From positions 8,785,501 through 8,849,500 of the forward strand of contig WPIO01000010.1 of assembly GCA_009760855.2 (NCBI GenBank): 64,000 nt of DNA. Direction: 5' to 3'. Below, one piece after another: positions 35,601 to 47,400 of this stretch. The DNA comes from Cristatella mucedo. Taxonomy: Eukaryota > Bryozoa > Phylactolaemata > Cristatellidae. Numbering within the stretch: the first letter of the stretch is position 1; every line of letters starts with the position of its first letter. The notes below the pieces were generated by a model. That model saw only the letters and a program-made list of their open reading frames with translations, was not told the DNA's origin and ran no database searches. A program made the position numbers and the translations under genes.

Positions 35601-38429
35601 CGGGCGGGCAGTTGGCTCTTGTCTGCCTCGTGCCTGACCCATTGTTAACCGACTGCCTCTTTTTTGAACGACTTTGTGCAGCTCCAGTGGGGGCATGTCG
35701 ACGACGTCCACAGGTGGCAAGGCCACGGCTGCTGCTGCTGCTGGGTTTGCAGTACCTCTGCCGCCTCCACCGAAGCCATTGCTGCCAGTTGTTGCCGGTC
35801 ATCTTGGCAGTTCATCGGCTGCTGCTTCGGTCGCCGCCGGCCCAGAGCCGGCGCTAATGTCGGACGACTTGGACCTTTTCGACGTTTGTCCTGATGTGAC
35901 TGGTGGGGTGTCGCAGCTGCCATCGCATCAGGTGACTGTTTGAGTCGACACTATGACTTGTGAATGTATTTGCTGCCCCTCGTTTAGTTGCTAGCTAGCC
36001 ATGGGGTAAAGCACTTGCACTTCACCAGGTCGTTGGTTCAAGTCCTGAAGCAGTTGGCTATGAAGGATTGTCTGCTGCCAGCAGGGTCACATAACCCCTA
36101 AGGCTCATGTGCTGCTACGAGCAGCTCAAAGCCTATGGACTTGCTGCTTCGCTGAGTCATAATAGTCCTGCCACGGAAGACAATGCTGTGCCATCTTGCC
36201 ACATGACACAATTGCGCCATTTTGCGGCGTGACAGACTTTCTCAATTAAGTTAGTAGAGATATGCAGGTGGCTTTCGAATGAGCTGCCTTGTATTTTACC
36301 TTTTTTTGCCATCGCTAGGTTTGTGTCAAAATTTGAACTTGGTATTTCTCATCTACCCAGCCTCCTCGAGCCTCTCAGTGACGGCTTTTGAAGTGATGCT
36401 ATCACTGGCCGTCCTGGTAGCGTGGCTCATGAGGTTGCTCTTATCGAATTCGCACCCGTTTCTGCCTAAAGAGCCGTTTAAATTGAGTTCCACTGGTCGC
36501 TGGCCGGCATTGCATCTGCCATGCAGCAGTCTAGCAGGTTGCCTGCTTAACACGAATTTCTACTGTAGGTTCAGGCAACGTCGTGCTTTGGCATTGACAA
36601 GTTTGATGCGGCAGCGCTACCCAGGGCATCGGGGACGTCACTGCTGGACGGCAATGCAGCCTCCCCACTGATGCCACTGTGTTATACCCCTGTGCTGCAG
36701 CCAGTGCAGCAGTCACACCAGCAGCAGCTGCTGCCTCTTGGCGCTCAGCTACTGATGCCACAGGCTGTGCACGCACCTTCGTCTTTGGGGGAGGTGGCAA
36801 GGCAGCTAAGCCAGCCTCTCCAGCAGCAGCCCAGTGGAGCACCATGGCCTGCATTGCATCCCACGGTTCCCCTTGCTCACGTGCCTCGGCACTCAGCAGC
36901 AGCAGCAGAAGTTGCACCGCAGCAGGTGGTCACTGTTGCTGCATCTGTCCAGGCGCTGCTGCCGATGAAGCCTGCCCCTCATGCGCTGGTGCATCCCCAG
37001 CTGCACTGTGTGCCGTCACTGTCGCTCACGCAGCCTGGTGCGCTGCTGCTTCCACAGCTGTCGGCTGCGATGCATCTGCAGCAGAGCCAGCAGCCTTTCT
37101 ACGCATCGCCAGCATTCATGACGGATCTCAGCAGAGCACAGGACACTGGCTCCGTGCTGGGTTCAGCTGTTGGAGCTGGCCGTGGCTCTGCCCAGTCGTT
37201 GGTCGGATGGTCCGCATCACCTGGTGGTGATAGAGGCGGCAGCAGTGGCATCGGTATCGGTACGCAGAAGACCTTGCAGCTCAGTGCCTCGTCTCAGCAG
37301 GTTCGTTGGCGCTGCTACAAATGGCCGTGCTACTGCCTGGCCTCTAAGCTCTTGTCCTGAAGACAAATGATAATAATAATACACTTGATAAAGAAAGACT
37401 GCAAGCTGCTGGAATTTCATGGGCACCCTTAGAACAACCCTTTTAAGTTCATAGTCTTGCAAAGTTCTGATATTTAAATGTTTAATTTAAACTTTCTGAA
37501 TGCGTGTTTTAGCTATACATGCAAATTAGCAAATTAGCCTCCTTTTCCCCATTAACAATTTTTATCATTGCTGTACTGTCGTAGTACTAGTATAAATGTC
37601 ACACCTATTTCTCTATTTAAACATGACGTCAGTGACTGTGACACTTGACTGTGATATAATTAAAGACTAACTACTAGCCTACCTAGCTTATTATAGGGGT
37701 AGATATACTGTATGCACCTCTATGTGCTGAAATATATGCCTTTGTATATATAGCTCACCACTGGTTGGACAAGAAGTCCGTGTTGCTCGGTTCTCTTGAG
37801 CTGTCACGTTTACTTTTGTGAAACCTTGTTTTCAGCCTGAAGTGTCACAGATGCATTTAGTATTTTGTATACGGGCATTTGTCTGTGAAGGTTAGCTTTA
37901 TTGTCTAGCTGTTTTGTGACCCTTGTGAGGTTCCAAATATCAGAAAAGGCTTGCTATTCCATGGTTGCAGAATTAGACTTAGTTTCTTATGTGAATCTCT
38001 ATTCAAATCAATCCATTAACTGAAGGTCTAGAAATAATTGTAAGTGTGATTACAAGCGATAATTCCTATGTGCAAATTTTGCAAAAGAGCATGCTTGCTT
38101 TAATAAAAATAGCTGCGCTGCCTTGCCATATTGGCCATCAATGGTTTCTGATATGTACTCTGCTTGTTGATGCTAGTCACAATTGGGTATGGTCGTATAG
38201 ACCAGGCTGGCATGCGTGGTGAATTGTCGTTAAGCACCGTGGTCTCCTGGGAGGGTAGTGTAATTGTTGATCCTTCCCTGCAGTCAGACAAAGATCCGTG
38301 TAGGGCCACGTTTTCGTTGTGCTTGCATCGCTTCTCGATGGAAGTTGGTGTGACAAACTTGCCGACGTGCTGTATTAGGGCCATTGCAACCATCCAAGAG
38401 GGCTTCTACCACTACTACTGTTGCTGCTG

Positions 38430-38476
<47 letters not shown>

Positions 38477-41400
38477 GCTGCTGCTACTACCACCACCACT
38501 GCTACTACTACTACTGGTACTACTGCTACTACTGGTTCACTGCTTGGTTCACTGCTTGCTTCTGCCGAGGCCCTATTGTTGTTTGCTGCTGCAGTGTCGG
38601 CCGGCACATGCCTGCCCCCTCGGGTCGGTCCAGAGTGGGCAGAGCCAGGGCTTGCTGCTCCTTTCCCAGTGCCTCTTGGTACAGTATAACCCTGTTAGCA
38701 TCATTAGGTGGGGCAAGTTCTGCAGACGAATGCTAATGAAATTAGCCGTAAATCTGAGGCCCTGAAATGCAGCCTTTCTGCAGGAGGCATGAACCCCCGA
38801 TGTTAATAAGCAGTCTATCGAATGACATGTCTGATTCTCTTGTTTCGGATGGGCTACCACTGCTCCATTTAGCTTCTGCTCAGCAACTCGAATCAGAGGC
38901 CACTGTAGACTGGTTCAGGTTGTCCTCATGTGAATTTCTGCACCGTAGAATTATAAGCTGGGTTGTCTGGAGTGCTGAAAAGAGTAAGGCTCGTTGACTG
39001 CACCTCTTTATTGTTATTTGGGAAGCAAGTACATGCAGCTGCAAGGCTTTCCTTCGTGGGCTGGGGCTGCTGCATTGTTTCAGCAGGCTGCTGGCCAATC
39101 TGGCCAAATCTAGATGCTATCCCAAACCAGACGGACAACACCTGCCAGGTTCTTACCAGTGAGAAGTTGCTCGCAGAGCAACATCCCGTAAAACCAAATA
39201 TCAATGATATTCAAGCTAAGGGGTTAGTTTTACTGTAACCTATGGTTTTATGCATACTTTCATCCTTGACAGGGTCAGGTTAGGAAACTATTGTCTCCAA
39301 TTAATTATAGAAAGCGAAGCAAACATCGGCCCACCGGGTAAAGAACCCGGCTTGTCATCGGGCTGATAACTTGTGACTAGGTCACTCACCCTTTTTTATC
39401 CACCTGAATGTTTATGATATAATGTTGAAAAAAGCTTACCTTCCATTGCGCTGTTCTGGTGGCTGCTAGTACTATGGTTCTGTAGAAAAACATGTACCGA
39501 TGAATTAATCACTGGGCCGTGATAGCCCAGGTGGTAAGGTGCTCGTTCTTCAGGACCGAGGTCGTGAGTTCGAATCCTGCAGTTAGGCGATCCTTTATTG
39601 TCAACTGCAAGCGGTAGGGATAGCCGGCCGATAAAGCTCTTCTGCCGTGGTACAAATGAGGCTGTTTAATCAGCTAAGATTTTTCTTTTTTTTTAATGAT
39701 CCTGCGGCTACAGGAATCATCTGTAAGCCTAGTCGTTAATCACCCATATTGTGGTAACTGAAAGTCGATTATATTCGACTCATGTTTATGTAGCAGATGT
39801 ACCATGCACTTGATAGCATGCTATTTGCTAATGGCTAAATATGTCTACATGTAAGCTCTATGAGCAAGATTCACAAATTGCCTTTGTTGTGCAATCTCCA
39901 GGCCGTGGATGGGCTGTTTTACATCGAGTGGCAGTAATACGTTTTTGTAGGATTGCTCTTTGTATTTGACACCATCGACCATAGGGTTTTTATTACGGCA
40001 TTACTTGATATCTTAGGTCTTGCCTTAACAATTCGGTCTCTTATCACAGTCACAGGTTGTCTGGTAGCATGTTTGCTGCGCTGCCCAGATGTCGCAGCTG
40101 CTGTCAGTACAATCCTCTGAGCTGCCGTCCAATATCGTGGTTGGGCCATTGCTCCTGCTTGAAGGCAGCCTCAGTTGGAGCCTGCATCTGCCAGTGCCTA
40201 GGGCTTGCTGTGCCACGTAAATGTGCTGACGACTCCTGGCTGTAGGAGTGGCTCGTTTCTTGCATCTAATGCTGCCAGAGCACTAGCTTGAGGCGCACTT
40301 AGCTGTCTGCTGGGCACGAGCCTCTGTGGATTTCCCCTAAAGCTGAACCCACATAAAGCCTGGTTATTGTTACTTCTTGAAAGCCCTTACTGCTCGAGGC
40401 TACGATTTCACGTTATAGATGGTAGTCTCTTTTTTTGTGTAACCAATAAAGTCCTTATTTCCATCGTGTAGTCGAAAGTAGCACCAGCGTTTAGCTGGTG
40501 CTCATTTTCTACTTGCACACATGCTGCACCTAGGACGGTGTCAGCTGTATATCGCCAGTCAAGTTTGAGACTATCGTACCGCATGACAGTGGAACGACTA
40601 GCGCCTGCACTGCTACCGGACCTGTCAGGTTTGATTATGGCTCTATACTTCCCGGCAAGTTTCCAATGACGGTCGGTCTGTGCATTCAAGTTTATGCCGA
40701 GCTGGCTGGTATGCCGGGCTGGCTGTCAGCAGCAAGCCAAGGAAATAGGCCCCTCCACTGCTACTATTGCAGCAGCATTTATGTCCATTTGGAATCTGGC
40801 TGGTTGCCTGTGGTGCAGCCCCCTCCCCTAGTTCCAGGTATTCTGGCATTCTTGCACAAGATCCGTTTACCGGGCCCTTTGATTGGCAGTCGTGTTAGCG
40901 CCTTACCAAGGCAGCCAGTCTCATCTCTAGATCGTAGGTCCCGGCACATTCCCCTTCAGGCAGTCGATCGTGTCACCTTCCTCTGGAAAGTCTGGAGCAA
41001 TTCGTTGGCCCCTCCCTTGCCAAGCGTTTTGGAGAGGTCCTGTGGGCAGCTCTCAGCCTTTCGTACTACTCAGATATTAGCGTGTATTGGTTTAGTCTGA
41101 AGCTAGGGCATAGATTTTGTTGCTGCCTCTGCCGCTCTTGTTGACTCAGGCGTTAAGGTGCTTGCATTTTTCAATTCGGAGCGCCTGGATAGAGATTAAG
41201 TTCTCTTAAAGCGCTTTGCAAATGAACTACATATAATATTATATGATTACTATCTTCATCGACCTTCTACTTATGTGATATGTGAATCGTCTGTCTCGGG
41301 TGACAAGACCACTACGTTGTTAGATGTGTTAGGAAAGTGTACAAGCTGGTTTGGTCTAGCGGTTAAGGTGCTCGCCCCGACTAAGGTCTGACTGAGGTCG

Positions 41401-44400
41401 TGGGCCGAGCCCCGAGGCACATGTGAAGCGCCTGAATAGAGATTAAGTTCTCTTGGGTGCTATATACATGAATTATATATTTACGATCCAAGAAGGATAG
41501 GTATCCTTATTCAAAAGAAAGAGCTGTAAGTAAGTTATAGTCAGCTGCCCATGGTGCATACACAGTAGTAGAAAGAATGTGCCAACTGTGGCGTCCTGGT
41601 AAGAGCTCGTGTGACCTTACCGATAACTCATTCATAAAGGAACGATTCATAATGCAAATCAAGTAGCACTGTTTATTTGTGACACTGACTTCACCCATGT
41701 ATGTTATATACAATGTCGTTATACCTGGCTGCATTTGTAATAGTCTGCGTGCTTGAGGTGCTTAAATGGTCACATACGTAAGGAGCTGGCACTCTACATG
41801 AACGGATCAGAATTTATTAAGATCTGTCCTCCGTAATTGCATCTCTATGCTGTCAAGTTATGGCATAGAAAAGTGCCTGCAATTTTGCAGTATTTCCTGT
41901 CACGGTGAACAGCCGATTTCTAATGGATGCGAACAGGGTTCTAAAATGTATATGTACAGATATCTCCCATAAGATATTGAACATTGGTTGGCATTCAAAG
42001 TACACACGAGCACTCAGCAATACACGGTAGTCACCATTTAAAGAACTGAGGTATTGATGCTACTCTGGCAGCAAGCATATACACTGTCATAATGAGGCCG
42101 GCCCTCCTAGTTTGTGCCTGGTCATAACGAACCATTGCTAATGCATAATGAGATGTATAGCAGCTGATGCATTACCTCTGTTGGAGAAGTCAGGGTCAGT
42201 AGAACTTTAATTCTCTTGGCATTTCTCAAGAGGGGTTTTGGACCGTTGGCTAAACCATTTTTTTCGGCACACGTCATTCGAAAAAATGACAGTGGAGTGA
42301 GGCAGTCACAAACGTTTTCCTTTGTTGTGTGAGGTTTCTGTACCCACATCAAAAGTCGATTAAACTCGGAGCTTGTGCTTGATAACTCAGCAGTACACTT
42401 GCTTCATTTTCTCGTCTTGCTTGGGGTTACAAATGGAGATGCGTGAAGCACGTGTACCATCACAAATACCTGTAAATACCTACGTATTGCTACTGCTTGG
42501 TTCGCAGTATTGGTTGGTCTGCCAAGTAGAGCTATAGTGCCATGCCACTACACGCTTGCGCGCGGGGCTCTCGAGCTAAGATAATATAATTCATTTGTAT
42601 AGCGCCCTAAGATAACTCAATCTCTATTCAGGCACTTCTCATGTGCCACGGAGCTCGAGCCCAGGACCTCAGCCAGACCTTGGTCCCCGGGGCGCAGCAC
42701 CGTGCGCTTACTCCTCTACTACTCTGTGTACTGTTATTGGCTATAGAGGACAGTGACTCCTGAATTTGCTGCTCACAGGCAAAGTGGAATAACCACTGAC
42801 CTTTCACTGCACTTTTTTCCTCACCACTTTTTAGGCAAGCAGCCAGCCAGCAGTAGAGAAAGGAAGTGACATGTGGATTGACATGCGAAAACTGAACATT
42901 GGCCTTGACTCGCTGTCTGCGAGCCCGCGGAAGCAAGCAGCACCAGCACCGACGATGTACCAGCTGGCCAGTGAGTGCGCACCTTGCTGACGTGAGAGAA
43001 GCACAAGGTGCACAATGAGCGGTCAGCAAGAACCGTGCAGTTGTTTGCTGGCCTGCCATGCGCTTGTTTGTGACAGCCCGTGGCTCACTAGCGGTGCTCA
43101 CCGTAAGGGAGGGGCTTCGGGATGACAGTATGAGTAGCATGCCAGTTGGGAGCCACTGCAATAACGTCGTAGCTGCGTTTTTTGTTTTTATTTAAGCACC
43201 TGCTTACATCGTCATGTACGGTATGGTTTGGTATCACAATTCATGGCATTACCAAGCCGGATCATCTTTCTGACAGTCGGTTCCTTGCTTGCTGTCTGGC
43301 ATGCCGGGTTGTTGGTGGTGCATGTTGATATACGCCTATATTGGCAGCGCTGCTGACTGTTTCCAGAGATGTCTGGCATGGCCTCTCCTATCTGCCCCCA
43401 CCCCTTCCCGAGGCCTACATAGTGTCAGCATGCTGCCTGCATTAAGTCGTGGCATGCTTGAAGTTTTTTGGTGTCTTGCGGTGCACTTTCATACAAGTGG
43501 CTTGCTGTGGTCCTTGATCTCTTTGTGACCCGCTTGGCAAGTTTCTCGTTGTCTCCCCATTTACCTATGTGGCTACCGAGTTTGTGTGATGTCTAGTTCT
43601 CTGAAGTAGCAGCCATGCATACAATGTTTTTTTAAGCACCTATGCTTGTGTGTGTGCGCGCGTGTGTGTTTGTGTGCGTGTGCTTGCGTGTGTTTGTGTA
43701 AATGCATGCGTGTGTGTTTGTGTTTGCTCACGTCACTGAATTGGAGTGGTCAGTCGCAATCGCATCTATGGCACAGGCTTCATGTTCTTCCATGGCATTT
43801 GCTTCTTGGCTCGTCTTCCATGGCAATACAACAGCCAAACTTGTTCACTTGTTTGTGACGTTGCATCTAGATTACTGCAACTCTCTGTTCAGGATTCGTG
43901 GCCAGTGCTGTTAATCGGCTGCAACAGGTGCAAAACTCAGCAGTTTGTCTGGTTTATCTTACCACTTTTGGCTGAGCTTCGATGGCCCTACGTGAAGCCT
44001 CGAATCCATTTCAAGACCCTCAATCCGGCTTACAGGTCACTCTACTCTCTTGCACTGCCCATCGAACCTCCTTGCTCATCCAATGTGTTCCTGCACCACC
44101 CGGTCTTCAGCATGCAGTCATCTTGCCGTCCCTTGCACTAAATTGAGATCTTTCGGTAAACTAGCAGTGAGCTCGTGTGCACCAAAAGTCACGAACTCGC
44201 TTCCGGCTATAGTCACGGTCTGCAATGAGCTTGCATCATTCCAGTCTCACCTAAAAACACTTCTGTTCTTGTGAGCTTTTCTTTCTTTCCAGTTAGCTGG
44301 CACTTTTTGTGCCCTGTGCTCGTCCGGGCATGATTTAGACATGTTTCTTGCCTAAGATCCTGCCATCGGTGCCTCTATTAGTTGTTTTTTCGTTTGCGTT

Positions 44401-47400
44401 AAGATGATAGTTGCTTGGTTTATCATGTTTGTCCGAGCACACTACCGTGAACGTCACTAACCCTTGGTCATCGATTCTTGTACAAGTGTGTGGATAGAGA
44501 TTTAGTTCCTGTAGGGCCTATACAGATTACACATTATTATCATTATTACTTTGTGAGAATACAGGATAATTATCATGCACGTGCAGAGCCTAAGGCAAGC
44601 TTAAGCTTGCTCTTGTCAAGCAACATGACTGCCTTACAGTAAGCCCTGAGGCCACCACAAGCACATGGCTAGTCTCAGTGACTTTGTGTGATTCGCGGAA
44701 GTAATGAAAGTAGCACAGTCCCTTTAACTGCAAGGCATTCCGTGTCTCTTCTTGATAAAGTTTTAAATCTTTGATGACTGGTTACTTTTTGTCCCGTTCA
44801 ACCAAACGTGGTGTCAGGGTTGCTTGAGAATGAGCAAACCAGGTCACGATCTCCTCGCTACCTGTTTTCTCAATTACCTTTCTTCTACTGCATCCGAGGA
44901 CATCTATTCAGTTACTCACCACTGTACACGTGGATGTGTATATGGATTCGTTCCAGCCTGCAGCGCCAATGCTGTAACCTGAGCTCATCTTGGCTTTCAA
45001 GCTGTGTGGCATTAATTTTTGATAGCTGGCTGCACTTTTCGGAAGGTGATGCACAAATGTATATTCAATATGCAATAAACCATGTGGCGCTCTATCTCTA
45101 AAAATTGCTTAGCAGTCCATATTCTCAGAAATGTGCAAGCATAATGTCATGGAATTGGGTATATACTCGCCAAACATGGCGCTGTGTAAAATGAAATCGT
45201 TAGGGCTTCATGCAAGCGATATTTAACTTCACAATTGGATAATACTCTGTTAGAGCCAGAGGTTGGTTGGCAGAACTTTTTCATGTCAATGTTTTTTCTC
45301 GAGAAGACTTAAGCATAACTCCGAGAGTTTCAGAAGACTATACTCTTAGCAGCATAATACTGTGTAATATGCAATCTTTTTCTTAGCTTCAAAAGACCTA
45401 TTTTTAGAGCGGTATTATATATTATATATTATATTATTATATATTATATTGTATAGTTGGATCACATTAGATGACAGTTCTTCGTAGGACCTAGATTATT
45501 TGTGTTCAATCTCTAGGGATTGTTTCAAAACAAATCTGTCAACTGCCATCTGGTGAGCCTTTTAAAGTATGCAGTGCATCCCATGCATCTGTTCTAGGTC
45601 CACTTCTTTACCCCATTTATAATCACCCATTTGCCCATATAGGTAGCCAATGATGGTCTAGATTTTCATTTTTATGTAGGTGGTATGCTGCTGTGTAACT
45701 TGTTCCCTCCCTTCAGCACCCCAAATTTTCTTTACTTTGAAGCTTGTATTGCTAACATTCACACTTCGATGGCTGAACACTTTCTAAAGTTAGGGACCAT
45801 GCAACATAATTGATAGTTAAGGGGAAATCGAATGTCACTCAGAAACTGGAAGCCTAGCCTTCAACATTGGCTCCATCAGCATATCTCCATAATCTTTGCA
45901 CGAAATCCGGATGCATGTTCCTAACCCCTCACCAGATTACCACATCAGCTCTACAGTCCAGTCTGCTTTTACCTATGATACTGGCCCGAAAGATTTATGC
46001 ATCGGACATAAAGAAATAACCTGAAATTTAGCATCATTTTAATACAATTAAGCTGACAACTACCATATGTTGGGCTTGGTAAGAGGCAGCAATATTTGTA
46101 TATTTGTAGCAAATTATGCCTGCTACCACTTTGATTCCTAAGTTTTGATAGCTGGCTGCACTTTTCGGAAGGTGATGCACAAATGTATATTCAATATGCA
46201 ATAAACCCCTTGTCTACTTCACGTGAATCTTGTCGATCCCTTTGGCCGGTTTGCTGTGACCAAGTCTTAGTTTAAATTGGCTTACTGCCCAATGCTACCC
46301 CAAATTATCCTCTATTCATTACACTGAGTTAAACAGAAACTGGTGGCAGTGTAGCCATTGTCTCTAATTCCAGGACCTTCAAAACAGCCCCATTCCTCCA
46401 AGAGTAAGCTGCCTATGGTGACATTAATCTATCGTCATCTAGGTATTAATGTTGGCTTTGTTGTGTATTCATCAAATCTATGATTGCTTCGGTGTTCCGG
46501 AAATTTATTTTGATTACAAAAGGCACCCTATTGGCTGAATTTTCTTTTCTCTTGTTAAGGTGAATGTCCCCACTCACAACAAAGGTCTTGCACCCTTGAT
46601 CCAATATTCTGTCGTTATTTTAAGATGCCAAATCTCATTACCGAATCCTGCAATCTGACTTCAGGTTGATCTTATACTCTCAGCAGTATCTGTCCCCTAC
46701 AGCATTACAACTCGTTGGTAGACCACACTAAAACTCAACACCATTAACGCTATGGCTGTCTGCTGCACAATAACTTCCTCACACCTATTTGCCAGTCCTT
46801 AATTCTCCTTATCTTCCTTCAGTGATGGCATATTGCAAATATAACTCTAGCTAATGATGATGCAATAAAATTAAGCCTCGTGAATAGGCACACTGTACTC
46901 TTGCCCAGATACCTCAAAGATGATTGCAGACGTTACTACTCAGTAGGACTCTACACCGAAAGTTTGAAAAGCTGACATAAGTGAATAAGGTGAATAAGTG
47001 AATAATATATAGTGAATAATATAGTAAATAGTAATATTTAATATTTAATAGTAAAATATAGTGAATAAGTGACATAAGGGAGTGGAATACTGAGGACTAT
47101 TGTAGCTAAGGCCAAGTCTATCTTTCATAAGAACTTAGTTGTATGACAGATGCACGTTAAAAAATGCTGATGTCGAGTAAGTCATATTTTCTGCTCCCAG
47201 ACAAACGCCTTAGCTAGCGATCCCTATGATCTAGCATTTATTTCTTGCTACTTCATAGGCGAGATAGACAACATAAGAAATTCCATCATAAGAAATTCCA
47301 TCCCTAAAGTTACGTCCACACTGGATTTTTTTCTAATGTCTACCTTCATGCCTGCCCCTGCTGGCCTTATCTTGCAGTTCATCTCCCAGTCAAAGAGGTC

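Noticed and set aside
38421-38765. Poly-Leu frame of 114 codons
   Set aside because: A shadow of the CTG/CTA triplet tract, with no other protein-like sequence.
45410-45465. TATATTATATTATATATTATATT run as a possible AT-rich element end
   Set aside because: It is present in only one of the two duplicated copies and looks like simple microsatellite growth.
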